Shown piece by piece: positions 27,071 to 36,024 of a DNA stretch of 64,000 bases. The stretch covers positions 34,713-98,712 of the forward strand of contig NZ_JAENIJ010000017.1 in assembly GCF_016595435.1 (NCBI RefSeq), read 5' to 3'. This DNA comes from Luteolibacter pohnpeiensis. Its GTDB lineage: Bacteria; Verrucomicrobiota; Verrucomicrobiia; Verrucomicrobiales; Akkermansiaceae. The translations under genes and the position numbers were made by a program. Every line of letters starts with the position of its first letter. The first letter of the stretch is position 1. The notes beneath the pieces are model-generated. The model had not been told where the DNA came from, did no database searches, and worked only from the letters and a program-made list of their open reading frames with translations.

Positions 27071-28342
27071 ATGGCTTGTTCTGTGAAAAGAGGAGCGATC
27101 ATCTTCATCATCGCGATGACTGTAGGTGCAGGCTTCGGCTTGCTCGCACGATCCAACGGAAGAGCTGGAAAATCGGCAATTGCTGAAAAATCCCAGGCGA
27201 CTCGACCTCATGAGCGCGATCAGCAGCGCGCGGATCACCCGAAGTGGAGCACTGAAGATTTAATCAAGCGTGCTAAAGAAACAGCAGAGGCGCGGAAACA
27301 TCCATTGGCTGCAAATCTGGAGAGTTGGACTGATGCGGAAATCGAGGCAGCTCTTAATGAGACTTTGTCGAAACCGGAGTGGTTGCTTAGTAGTCTAACT
27401 GAACCGAACGCAACGAGCGAGGCGGCGTTTGAGCTTCTCAGGGTATGGATGAGGCGTGACTTTGATGCGGCGTTTGCCTGGTTTAGTGGAGTTCAAGATG
27501 GTATTGCGAAGGAGCAATTGGCGGTATGCTTGGGCGAAAATTGGCCGGACGATCGGGCTTCCGAAGGTTTTGCGTTGTTACGCATCTATCCGGAGATTTT
27601 CCCCGTGGGTAATCCGGCTCGAGGCAAGTTCAACATTCAGGGCTTGCAGGATGAAGCCGCCAAGGGCGGCGCCGTTGGACTTGGTGCGTTGCTGGCAGAG
27701 ATGCATGCTGAGCAACTATTATATAATCGTGGCTTTACCCCAGGACCTGAGCTGCCGGATGATTTCGATTTTGACGCACTTGCAGCAACGGATGCGCTAA
27801 AAGACGGATGGGGAACAACGGAAGTCCGCGGATTGGTCTCCCAATGGATGGCAAATGACGCTGAGTCGGCTGTGGCTTGGGTTCTGAAGACGGAGGGACC
27901 GAGCGGTGTTTATAATGTGATTGAGTATGGATGCTATACCAATACTTTAAATGCCATCGGCGAGCAAATAGAGAACTGGTCAGAGGAAGATCGTAGCGAA
28001 TTTCTCGACACGATTGAGAAGCAAGTAGCGGGGCAATTATATACGCCATCGTCTGTGATTTCGGGATTGGCGAAAGGAATGTCAGATCCGGCGGTTGCAG
28101 ACGAAATCCGGGAAGTTGGCATTCAAGGAATGTTCGCAGGCAAAACATCAGCTGTGCTGCCGGTGCTGGATGAAATGGATCCAGCGCGAAGGGTGGATGC
28201 TTTGCTGACGGCTACCTTAGACGTGCCAAATGGTCGGCGGAATTTCGGTCAGTCGGATGAAGAGTTGCTGCGTAAAAAACTCAATGAGTGGCAGGTCTCT
28301 GCAGAACAAACGGAAGAAATCGTCCAACGGTTCAAACCATGA
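27071..28342 (+). CDS. Tandem paralogue A2: membrane-anchored repeat protein
   Basis: A 423-residue A-type protein starting at ATG 27071 with the segment GAIIFIIAMTVGAGFGLLA. It is recognisably homologous to A1 and much closer to A3: the stretch GRAGKSxxAEKSQxTRP, the block DEIREVGIQGMFAGKTS and the C-terminal 40 residues are nearly identical to A3. Repeat motifs include FDAAFAWFSGVQDG and ESAVAWVLKTEG. The stop overlaps B2 by ATGA. Function unknown. Confidence 0.8.
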   Translation: MACSVKRGAIIFIIAMTVGAGFGLLARSNGRAGKSAIAEKSQATRPHERDQQRADHPKWSTEDLIKRAKETAEARKHPLAANLESWTDAEIEAALNETLSKPEWLLSSLTEPNATSEAAFELLRVWMRRDFDAAFAWFSGVQDGIAKEQLAVCLGENWPDDRASEGFALLRIYPEIFPVGNPARGKFNIQGLQDEAAKGGAVGLGALLAEMHAEQLLYNRGFTPGPELPDDFDFDALAATDALKDGWGTTEVRGLVSQWMANDAESAVAWVLKTEGPSGVYNVIEYGCYTNTLNAIGEQIENWSEEDRSEFLDTIEKQVAGQLYTPSSVISGLAKGMSDPAVADEIREVGIQGMFAGKTSAVLPVLDEMDPARRVDALLTATLDVPNGRRNFGQSDEELLRKKLNEWQVSAEQTEEIVQRFKP

Positions 28343-29598
28343 AAACTTTGATCATTCGCATCACGTTGGTGATTTTTGGAGCAGGCTTGGGATTTATCCT
28401 GGTCGCGGGATCCTCAACTTCAATTTCTAAGTCGCTGGTATCCGACCAATTACCCCAATCACGACGGAGAAATGTCGTGCGAGCTTCGGCATCAGCTGGA
28501 ACCGAGCGCAAAGACCTGCAGTGTTTGATCCGCAACTTACGGGAAGATCGTCAGAAATCAGACATTCGTCGCGAGTTGGAACGCATGAGCCCAGATGAAC
28601 TGCGGAGCGGTATGTTAGAACTGATGGAAGTGAGGCGAAAGGACGGAACATCATCAACCCAATTTCTCTTCGATGAATTTGGAGCAGAGCTCTATCGTCG
28701 TGAAGGTGAGGCTGCGCTAGAGTGGGCTGAGATGCAGGACACCGTTGCAACCAGATTCTATGAATCGGCGATGTGCTCCATTTTGAAAGCTGTCGCGGCT
28801 TCATCTCCATCGGTGCTGAAGCGTTGGGTTGGGCGGTTGCCGGACAATCTTCAGCAAGCGGAATTATCTCAGCATTACACTATAGCAATTAATTCAGCAG
28901 CAGAGCGAGGTACGGACGACTGGATCAAGGCTGCGCAGCTTCCTATTCAATTCTGGCAAGGTGCCTCATCCTACTCGGATGATTTTGATTTCTCACGCAT
29001 GCTCAAAGAAGTTCCGAATGGTTCAGGGGTAAACGATGCTCTCAGCTATTGGGCGGCTCAAGATAAGGAAGCGGCGTGGGATAGCTTGAAGACGATTTAT
29101 GATGGAGGAGCGCAAGGTGAAGAGTTCTTCCTTGGGTCCTTGTGGAAAGGCGTTGCGTCTACTGAGGGGAGCCAGCCAGCGCTTGACTGGGTGGTTTCCC
29201 ATCTTGATCAAATTCCAGAAAGTTCCCGAGAGTCAGCAATTGAAGGGCTGGCTCGGGAAGTGAGGAACCGTCCCGAAGATTTTGGGGCATTGCTCAAAGC
29301 TTTGCCGAAAGAATCTGATCGAGTTACGGTAGCTGAAGAAGCGCTAGATCTCAGGTCGACACCAAAGCAGCAAAAGGAAGTGAAGGCAGCCCTGAATGAT
29401 CTGCCGAGGCAGGAACAAATGGCCGCACTTTTCAAGAAGGCGAAGAGTTATGCAAAATTGTATCAGGAGGTTGAGTCGAAAAGAGCTGGTCTGGAAAACT
29501 TACTAGGGTCCTCCATGGATCTCTTCAACCTCAATGCCGACGAACGAGCGCAGGTGATGGCAGAGCTGAATGGATCTCCATCAAGCACATCTCCGTGA
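28339..29598 (+). CDS. Tandem paralogue B2: membrane-anchored repeat protein
   Basis: A 419-residue B-type protein from the ATG at 28339; the frame is open 51 bp further upstream, but that part overlaps A2. It begins with the membrane segment IIRITLVIFGAGLGFILVAG and continues with RRELERMSPDELRSGMLEL and repeat motifs EAALEWAEMQD and KEAAWDSLKTIYDGG. The C-terminus (SSMDLFNLNADERAQVMAEL, then a Ser/Thr tail) is nearly identical to B3. Function unknown; coupled to A2. Confidence 0.8.
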   Translation: MKTLIIRITLVIFGAGLGFILVAGSSTSISKSLVSDQLPQSRRRNVVRASASAGTERKDLQCLIRNLREDRQKSDIRRELERMSPDELRSGMLELMEVRRKDGTSSTQFLFDEFGAELYRREGEAALEWAEMQDTVATRFYESAMCSILKAVAASSPSVLKRWVGRLPDNLQQAELSQHYTIAINSAAERGTDDWIKAAQLPIQFWQGASSYSDDFDFSRMLKEVPNGSGVNDALSYWAAQDKEAAWDSLKTIYDGGAQGEEFFLGSLWKGVASTEGSQPALDWVVSHLDQIPESSRESAIEGLAREVRNRPEDFGALLKALPKESDRVTVAEEALDLRSTPKQQKEVKAALNDLPRQEQMAALFKKAKSYAKLYQEVESKRAGLENLLGSSMDLFNLNADERAQVMAELNGSPSSTSP

Positions 29599-29729
29599 TG
29601 ACGAATTGGTCAGTGTAAGGATGGTCGTCATCTTAACTTGCAGCTCCCTGTAATGAACTTATCCGAAGTTGTGGTCTTACATCGGGAATATGGAAATTTG
29701 TTGCTATTTGAGCACACTCATTGTAGCTA

Positions 29730-30986
29730 GTGTTTCCAGTGAAAAGCGGTGCAATTATTTTCATCATCGCGATTGCTGTAGGGGTAGGCATGGGCTTGTT
29801 CGCGCAATCTAACGGAAGAGCTGGAAAATCGGAAACTGCTGAAAAATCCCAGACGACTCGACCTCGTGAGCGCGATCAGCAGCGCGGAGATCACCCGAAG
29901 TGGAGGAGTGGAGATTTTCTCAAGCGTGCTGGAGAAACCGCGGAGGCGCGGAAACATCCATTGGGTGCCGAGCTGGCGAATTGGACCGATGCGGAAATCG
30001 AGGCAGCACTCTATGAAGCTCTAACGAAACCGGAGTGGTTGCTAAACGGAAGCCCGACCAGCGATGCGGCGTCAGAACTTTTTGCGGAATGGATGAAGCG
30101 TGATTTCGATGCAGCGTATGCTTGGTTCCTTGGAATTCAAGATGGCACTGCGAAGAAACAATTGACGGTTTGTCTAGGCGAGAATTGGCCTGAGGATCGA
30201 GCTTCCGAAGGTTTTGCGCTGCTACGCATTAATCCGAAGATTTTCTCCCAGAGCAATCCGGCGCGACGCAAATTCGTCCTCCAGGGGCTACAGGATGAAG
30301 CTGCCAAAGGAGGCGCGATTGGACTCGCCGCACTGCTGGCAAAGATCAATTCTGAGAAATTATTGTCGAAATACGGCTATTCTCCGGGGCCCGAGCTGCC
30401 GGATGATTTCGATTTTGGCGCGCTTGCAGCAACCGATGCATTTAAAGACGGATGGGATACTTCGGAAATCCGCGGCTTGGTCAGCAAATGGATGGCCAAG
30501 GACGCGGAGTCGGCTGTGGCTTGGGTGCTTCAGACAAAGGGTCCGGGCGGTATTTGTGATGTGTTTAAGTTTGGAGGTGCTACGAGCACTTACAATGCCG
30601 TCGGCGGGCAAATGGAAAACTGGTCAGATGAGATTCGTAGCGAATTTCTCGACACGATTGAGAAGCAAGTAGCGGGGCAATTATATACGACATCATCTGT
30701 GATTTCGGAATTGGCGAAAGGAACATCAGATCCGGCGTTAGCAGACGAAATTCGTGAAGTTGGCATTCAGGGAATGTTCGCAGGCAGGACATCAAATGTC
30801 CTTCCCATATTGGATGAAATGGATCCAGTACGCAGGGTGGATGCTTTGTTGGCGGCGACCTCGGGCATGCCAAAGGGTCAGCAAAATTTCGGTCAGTCGG
30901 ATGAAGAGCTGCTGCGTAAAAAACTCAATGAGTGGCAGGTCTCTGCAGAACAAACGGAAGAGATCGTCCAACGGTTCAAACCATGA
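29730..30986 (+). CDS. Tandem paralogue A3: membrane-anchored repeat protein (GTG start)
   Basis: A 418-residue A-type protein. The ATG used by A1 and A2 has been lost: their GTAGATGGCT context reads GTAGCTAGTG here, so the GTG at 29730 is the likely start. The N-terminal segment is GAIIFIIAIAVGVGMGLFA. Repeats such as FDAAYAWFLGIQDG and ESAVAWVLQTKGPGG match A2. The stop forms ATGA with B3. The preceding 131-bp gap is the longest between units. Confidence 0.78.
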   Translation: MFPVKSGAIIFIIAIAVGVGMGLFAQSNGRAGKSETAEKSQTTRPRERDQQRGDHPKWRSGDFLKRAGETAEARKHPLGAELANWTDAEIEAALYEALTKPEWLLNGSPTSDAASELFAEWMKRDFDAAYAWFLGIQDGTAKKQLTVCLGENWPEDRASEGFALLRINPKIFSQSNPARRKFVLQGLQDEAAKGGAIGLAALLAKINSEKLLSKYGYSPGPELPDDFDFGALAATDAFKDGWDTSEIRGLVSKWMAKDAESAVAWVLQTKGPGGICDVFKFGGATSTYNAVGGQMENWSDEIRSEFLDTIEKQVAGQLYTTSSVISELAKGTSDPALADEIREVGIQGMFAGRTSNVLPILDEMDPVRRVDALLAATSGMPKGQQNFGQSDEELLRKKLNEWQVSAEQTEEIVQRFKP

Positions 30987-32236
30987 AAACTTTGATCATT
31001 CGCATCACGCTGGTGATTTTTGGAGTAGGCTTGGGATTTTTCCTGGTCGCGGGATCCTCAACTTCAATTTCCAAGTCAGCTGAGCCTCACCGTTTATCAC
31101 GATCACAACAGAAAAATTCCGCTCGATCATCGGCAGCTGCTAAACCCGATCAGAAGGATCTACAGCGGCTGATTCGAACCTTGCGGGAGGATCGGCAGAC
31201 ATTGGACATTCGTCGCGAGTTGGAACGCTTGAGCTCCGGTGAACTGCAAAGTGGCATGTTAGAAGTAATGGATACATTGCGGAATGATCCGAAATTGTTC
31301 CATACAAACTACTTTCTCATAGGCTTGTTTGGAGCGGAGCTCTATCGCCGTGATGGTGAGGCAGCGCTCGAATGGGCAGAGAAGCAGGAAATTGATGTAG
31401 ACAGATTTAATCAAAGGGCGATTAGCTCTATTTTGAATGCCGCTGCGGCTTCTTCTCCTTCGGTGTTGAAGCGTTGGATCGATCGGTTGCCGGACAATCT
31501 TCAGCAATGGGAGGTTGCACAATATTATTTGATCGCAATTAACTCCGCTGCAAGTCGTGGTGCGGAAGATTGGAGCGAGGCGGCACAAATCTTCGCAGGA
31601 TATTGGACTGGAGCTCCCTATTACCCGGATGATTTTGATTTCTCTCGCATGCTCAAAGATGCACCAAATGGTTCAGGGGTGAACGATGCTCTCTGCTATT
31701 GGGCAGCTAAAGATAAGGAAGCCGCGTGGGTGGGCATGAAGTCGATTTATGATGGAGGAGAGCAAGGTGGAGAGTTTTCTCTTGGGTCTTTGTGGAAAGG
31801 CGTTGCGGCTACTGAGGGTAGTCAGCCAGCGCTTGACTGGGTGGTTTCCCATCTTGATCAAATTCCAGAAAATTCCCGTGAGTCAGCAATTGAAGGTCTT
31901 GCTCGGGAAGTGAGGAACCGTCCTGAAGATTTTGGGGCATTACTCAAAGCCTTGCCGAAAGAAGCAGATCGGCTCGCTGCAGCTGAAGAGATGTTGGTTA
32001 ACCCATCTATGCCGAAGCAAGTGAAGGCGGCTTTGAATACTTTGCCGAGGCAGGAGCAAATGGCCGCACTTTTGAAGAGGGCAAAGTATTTTGCAAAATC
32101 GTATCAAGAGGAGTCGAGTCGAGCTGCAATCAATACCCGCATGGAGTCCTCCATGGATCTCTTCAACCTCAATGCCGACGAACGAGCGCAGGTGATGGCT
32201 GAGCTGAGTGGATCTTCATCAAGCACATCTCCGTGA
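30983..32236 (+). CDS. Tandem paralogue B3: membrane-anchored repeat protein
   Basis: A 417-residue B-type protein from the ATG at 30983. It has the membrane segment IIRITLVIFGVGLGFFLVAG, the charged stretch IRRELERLSSGELQSGMLEV and repeats EAALEWAEKQE and LDWVVSHLDQIPENSRESA. Large parts, for example the segment around LAREVRNRPEDFGALLKALPKE, are nearly identical to B2, while the region after residue 75 has diverged. It is the last gene of the tandem cluster. Confidence 0.8.
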   Translation: MKTLIIRITLVIFGVGLGFFLVAGSSTSISKSAEPHRLSRSQQKNSARSSAAAKPDQKDLQRLIRTLREDRQTLDIRRELERLSSGELQSGMLEVMDTLRNDPKLFHTNYFLIGLFGAELYRRDGEAALEWAEKQEIDVDRFNQRAISSILNAAAASSPSVLKRWIDRLPDNLQQWEVAQYYLIAINSAASRGAEDWSEAAQIFAGYWTGAPYYPDDFDFSRMLKDAPNGSGVNDALCYWAAKDKEAAWVGMKSIYDGGEQGGEFSLGSLWKGVAATEGSQPALDWVVSHLDQIPENSRESAIEGLAREVRNRPEDFGALLKALPKEADRLAAAEEMLVNPSMPKQVKAALNTLPRQEQMAALLKRAKYFAKSYQEESSRAAINTRMESSMDLFNLNADERAQVMAELSGSSSSTSP

Positions 32237-32445
32237 TTGCTTGAAGGTGCGGTTCTGACAACTTGGATGGCGATTATGATCCATATGTCATGTTACCTAT
32301 CAAAGTTCGTAGCTCATATGCAGATACACATTTAGTTTTTAGGGAAAGTTCTTATGGTCTTAGGTAATAAATTGAATAATGATTCAAAGTGGCTTGTCAA
32401 AGGTGAGTGGGATGCTGCGGAATATTGGCTTAACCTTAATGTGCA

Positions 32446-33321
32446 ATGAAACGATTATTGATTTTCATATTAATTGCAATCTCGGCCATGTCTTGTGTAG
32501 CCGATGAAATATCTGACCTGAGGGATACATTGGTAGGCTACCGGAAGTCAGTTGATGAATATAAAAAATTGCCATCATCCGATGCGATTCCGGAAATTGG
32601 TAGATTGTTATTAAAAACGTCGCAAGCAGCAAGGTTTAAAATTGTTATCGATGAGCGTGAGGAAACTCTTCTTTATATCAGTAGTATCTTGAAAGAAATA
32701 CCCGGTCATGCTACCTATTACCGTGACCGAATTTTAGAAGCTAAAGCTAAAATCGACCAGAGCCCAATAGAGGCTCAAGGTCCTTTGTATAACGCCTACA
32801 TGACAGCGATGATGTATGGGATGCAAACGCTTCAGGAACTACCGAGTCCTGAAACCGTCGAGGTTCTTGGGGAAATGCTTTCCGATGATTGGACACCGGG
32901 CTTTTTTGAAAATTACCAAGGAACAGGTTATAGTACTAAAGACCGGCCTTGGCTATGGGCAATGACAGCTCTCGTGCAACTGCCCTTGGAAGGGCGGCCG
33001 GCCAACACAAGGGCAACGTATGAGTCTTTTTGCGCAGACATTCCTGCTTGGAGGCATTGGTATGCACAGATCAAAGCTGGCACACGTAAGATCCGATTCG
33101 AGGGCGATCCGAAAGAATATTCGTTGCCCGGTGCTGGAGAATCAGAAGTCGGGTCTCTGGTTCGCACCACACGCCGGCCCGATGTCTCTGCACAGCTTTC
33201 AGCAGCCAAGGCGAACGAACGATCTTCGGCACCATGGCCGGTAGTCATCACTTTTGTCCTCGCGGCTGGTTTGCTGGTTTTTGTAGCAGTTCGAGTAATG
33301 CGCAACCGAGAGTCTTCCTGA
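32446..33321 (+). CDS. Hypothetical exported protein with C-terminal membrane anchor
   Basis: A 291-residue protein with an N-terminal signal peptide (RLLIFILIAISAMSCVA; the cysteine could be lipidated) and a C-terminal membrane helix (WPVVITFVLAAGLLVFVAVRVM) followed by a short basic tail. The central part is helical and includes PEIGRLLLKTSQAARF and VEVLGEMLSDDW, reminiscent of HEAT-like helices. The first half is clearly more AT-rich than the flanking genes. No family was recognised. It stands alone, 209 bp after the tandem cluster. Confidence 0.75.
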   Translation: MKRLLIFILIAISAMSCVADEISDLRDTLVGYRKSVDEYKKLPSSDAIPEIGRLLLKTSQAARFKIVIDEREETLLYISSILKEIPGHATYYRDRILEAKAKIDQSPIEAQGPLYNAYMTAMMYGMQTLQELPSPETVEVLGEMLSDDWTPGFFENYQGTGYSTKDRPWLWAMTALVQLPLEGRPANTRATYESFCADIPAWRHWYAQIKAGTRKIRFEGDPKEYSLPGAGESEVGSLVRTTRRPDVSAQLSAAKANERSSAPWPVVITFVLAAGLLVFVAVRVMRNRESS

Positions 33322-33381
33322 AGTTTGTCGGACAAGCTCCAGCATTGCTAAAATGTTCCGCCTTTGTCATCCTACTGCGCA

Positions 33382-34698
33382 ATGAGAGGAATGCTCTTTT
33401 GGATGCTTGGTGCGGCAGTTTGCTTTGGCGACGCGAAGCTAAATTTTGCCAAGGGCGTTCTCGAAGAGGCGCGGGGCAATCACGCGGCGGCGGGTCAGGA
33501 TTTTGAAGCGGCAATCGTGGAAGACCCACTGGCGATTCCGTTGGTCCAAAAGGTCGCCGGCTATCGAATGATGGATGGCGATCGCGATGGTGCATTAGAG
33601 CTTTTTCAGAATCTGTCGAAAATGTCACCGGACCGGCTGGAGGCTCAATTGCTATTCGGCGAGTTCATGGAATCAGAAGGTGGCACTCAGGAAGCCATGG
33701 ATTTCTATGAAAAGCAGCTCGCGACCTTTCCGGGGGAAACCGTGATGCTGGGGAAGTTGCTGAACGACGCTCGCGAACGAGGAGACCGGGAAAAAGCCCT
33801 ACAGTGGCTTGATCAACTGCGACCTGATGATCCGGCAGCGGTTGAAATGTATGCCTCGGGGATGAAGAGCATTTACGATTCTGAAGACCCGGTTGCCGCT
33901 CGCAAGGTGGATGAGCGGTATCTTGAGGGCTTTGAACTTCACCCGGACGATCGGGGGCTTGCACGCGCCACGTCTGAGCACTTCCGCACGACTGGCAGGA
34001 TGGATGAGGCGGCGGAGGTGTTGCGCCAGCATGTGCAGGCGGCTCCCTGGTCGCTGGAACTTAAGACGCGGCTCGGGGTCCTGCTTTTCTCTGCTGGACG
34101 CGATGAAGAGGGGCTGGAGGAGCTGAAGGAAGTCATCGCCATTTACCCCAAGGACGGATTGGCACACAAGGCGTTGGCGAAGTATTACCGGCTCCACGAC
34201 GATGAAGCGGCAGCGCGCGATCACGCTGCGGAGGTGTTGAAAATCCGCAGTGGCTCGGCCCGCGAATTTCTGGCGCTGGCGGATGAATACCTGGCGGCAA
34301 ACGATCCACGATCGGCCCGGCTTTTGCTGGAGCGTGCGGTGTTCGATTATCCGGGAAAAGTGGATCTGGCGATGAAGCTGGCGATTGCGACCAGTCGTGA
34401 CCCGGAGTCGAAATCGCGTGCAGGGCGGTTGATTCGCGAAGCGGAAGCCGAGATGCCCGAAGGGACAACCATGGAGCCCGAATTTCTGGTCGAGTCCGCG
34501 AAAGTTTTGCGCGAGGGCGGCCAGCAGGATGCCGCTGAAGAGCGCTTGCGCGTTGCGATCAAAACTTTCCCGAAGGACGCAAAAGCTGACACGGCCGCGG
34601 CGCTCCGGCAGTTGGCGGATTGGTGGGACGAGCAGGGAAAAAACGAGAATGCGGCGCAGTCCCTGCGCAAACGGGCGGACGCGCTGGCCCCGGAATGA
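33382..34698 (+). CDS. Tetratricopeptide-repeat protein
   Basis: A 438-residue protein from the ATG at 33382, which gives a short hydrophobic N-terminus (GMLFWMLGAAVCFG), probably a signal peptide. The rest is made of about ten TPR-type helix pairs: AKGVLEEARGNHAAAGQDFEAAI, AMDFYEKQLATFPG, AAEVLRQHVQAAPWSLELKTRLGVLLFSAG, DEEGLEELKEVIAIYPKDG, and AEERLRVAIKTFPKDAKA. Such proteins are protein-protein scaffolds in the periplasm. It ends 46 bp before ndk. Confidence 0.85.
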   Translation: MRGMLFWMLGAAVCFGDAKLNFAKGVLEEARGNHAAAGQDFEAAIVEDPLAIPLVQKVAGYRMMDGDRDGALELFQNLSKMSPDRLEAQLLFGEFMESEGGTQEAMDFYEKQLATFPGETVMLGKLLNDARERGDREKALQWLDQLRPDDPAAVEMYASGMKSIYDSEDPVAARKVDERYLEGFELHPDDRGLARATSEHFRTTGRMDEAAEVLRQHVQAAPWSLELKTRLGVLLFSAGRDEEGLEELKEVIAIYPKDGLAHKALAKYYRLHDDEAAARDHAAEVLKIRSGSAREFLALADEYLAANDPRSARLLLERAVFDYPGKVDLAMKLAIATSRDPESKSRAGRLIREAEAEMPEGTTMEPEFLVESAKVLREGGQQDAAEERLRVAIKTFPKDAKADTAAALRQLADWWDEQGKNENAAQSLRKRADALAPE

Positions 34699-34744
34699 CT
34701 AAGAAAGACTTGCGCGGAGGTCAGTGGTCGCCTAATCCGCTGGC

Positions 34745-35182
34745 ATGGCTCTTGAGACCACTTTGATTTTGTTTAAACCAGATGCGCTCCAAAAGAACGT
34801 GACTGGTCAGGTATTGTCCCGCTTCCAAGCAGAAGGATTTGTCATCCGCGGCATCAAAATGATGAAGCTGAGCGACGAAATCCTGGCTGAACACTACGCG
34901 CACATCGCTTCCATGCCGTTTTTCCCATCGGTTCGCGAGTTCATGCAGGAAACCCCTGTGATCGCTCTCGCCCTTGAAGGTGAAAACGCGATCGCTCGCG
35001 TGCGCGATCTGCTCGGCCCAACCGACTCGACCCAAGCTGCTGCTGGCACCATCCGTGGCGACTTCGGCTTCAAGGATTCCGATTCGAAAATGCGCAACGT
35101 TTGCCACGCATCGGACTCTCCAGAAGCGGCTGCTGCGGAGATCAAGCGCTTCTTCAAGGAAGACGAAGTATTTGCCTTTTGA
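34745..35182 (+). CDS. ndk: Nucleoside diphosphate kinase
   Basis: A 145-residue enzyme that transfers the gamma-phosphate from ATP to NDPs through a phosphohistidine. It opens with ETTLILFKPDALQKN and contains GPTDSTQAAAGTIRGDFG and the active-site region NVCHASDSPEAA, in which the histidine is the phosphorylated residue (most relatives read NxxHGSDS). Length is standard. Confidence 0.97.
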   Translation: MALETTLILFKPDALQKNVTGQVLSRFQAEGFVIRGIKMMKLSDEILAEHYAHIASMPFFPSVREFMQETPVIALALEGENAIARVRDLLGPTDSTQAAAGTIRGDFGFKDSDSKMRNVCHASDSPEAAAAEIKRFFKEDEVFAF

Positions 35183-35218
35183 GCTACCTGTGAGCTTTGA
35201 TTTGCTGTAGGTTGGTGC

Positions 35219-35980
35219 ATGCCGACCTACAGCCTTTTGCAGGAATCTTTGGAGCAATCCATCTCGCTCGATTCACTCCAGGACGCGACCCAGGTGGTGC
35301 GTTCCATCACGAGAGCGGATTGCCACCACATCCACCGGGATCTTTACGGCATTGTCGTTTCCGGGCTGCCGCATCCGGAGGCCTTGGCGTTTCAGGCCGA
35401 GCTGGCGCGCAGGGACTATCCGACCAGGATTGTGGATGATCGGGATGTGCCCGTTTTGCACGAAGCGTTTGGCATGCAACGCCTGGATCTGATCGGCGAC
35501 AAGTTGTATTTCACCAGTTCCGCAGGCCGTCGGGAGACCCGTGAATTGAAAGAGCTGGTCTTTATTGCAGCTGGATTTTTTAGCGAAGAACGCTGGGTGG
35601 CTGGAAAAGAAATGGTTTGGGAACCGGTCAAAGTCACCAGGTATGGCGTGGATGTGAATCTGAATTACGAGCGCGAAGAAGTGCTCGAGAAGTATCCGAC
35701 CTTTTTGATGGATTTCTTTTTCTGGAGCATGCCGCACCGGCTGCAACTCCGCGTGTCTGATGCTTCGGTTGCTTTTTTCAACGATGAAGCGCTGAAACTC
35801 AAAAACATGCCTTCCTTTGTGGCGATGATGGGAAAGGTCGCGCAACTGCTACCTGCTGAGCGGATGAATTCCGGGATGTTGCGGCGAATGGACCCGTTCG
35901 CTTACCCTGCCAAAAGATCCTATGAAGAGGAAATCCGCTGGCATTTCAGCGGTTTCAGAGATGCTGACTGCGTGAAATAG
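35219..35980 (+). CDS. Conserved hypothetical protein
   Basis: A 253-residue soluble protein from the ATG at 35219. No signal peptide or membrane helix is visible. Its sequence runs through a segment with SGLPHPEALAFQAELARRDYPTRIVDDRDVP, which looks like a short alpha/beta domain, and a region FPTFLMDFFFWSMPHRLQLRVSD-like rich in aromatics. No family was recognised. It lies between ndk and cardiolipin synthase, all in the same direction. Confidence 0.78.
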   Translation: MPTYSLLQESLEQSISLDSLQDATQVVRSITRADCHHIHRDLYGIVVSGLPHPEALAFQAELARRDYPTRIVDDRDVPVLHEAFGMQRLDLIGDKLYFTSSAGRRETRELKELVFIAAGFFSEERWVAGKEMVWEPVKVTRYGVDVNLNYEREEVLEKYPTFLMDFFFWSMPHRLQLRVSDASVAFFNDEALKLKNMPSFVAMMGKVAQLLPAERMNSGMLRRMDPFAYPAKRSYEEEIRWHFSGFRDADCVK

Positions 35981-36024
35981 CAGTCGAAATCTTGTCAGGA
36001 ACCAATTGCCGGTTAATCTACCCC

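Larger units (their letters stand above)
24494..32236 (+). repeat. Three tandem copies of an A-B gene pair
   Basis: Units at 24494-27012, 27071-29598 and 29730-32236 each hold one A and one B gene joined by ATGA. The sequence before each A gene is also conserved (GTTGCTA...TTTGTAG). Units 2 and 3 are much closer to each other than to unit 1: 28258-28435 and 30902-31079 differ at only about six positions, so the second duplication, or later gene conversion, is recent. Confidence 0.85.

Noticed and set aside
24494..32236. CRISPR or short tandem repeat explanation for the repeated sequence
   Set aside because: The repeats are whole-gene paralogues about 2.5 kb long, not short spaced repeats; no CRISPR-like array was seen anywhere in the window.
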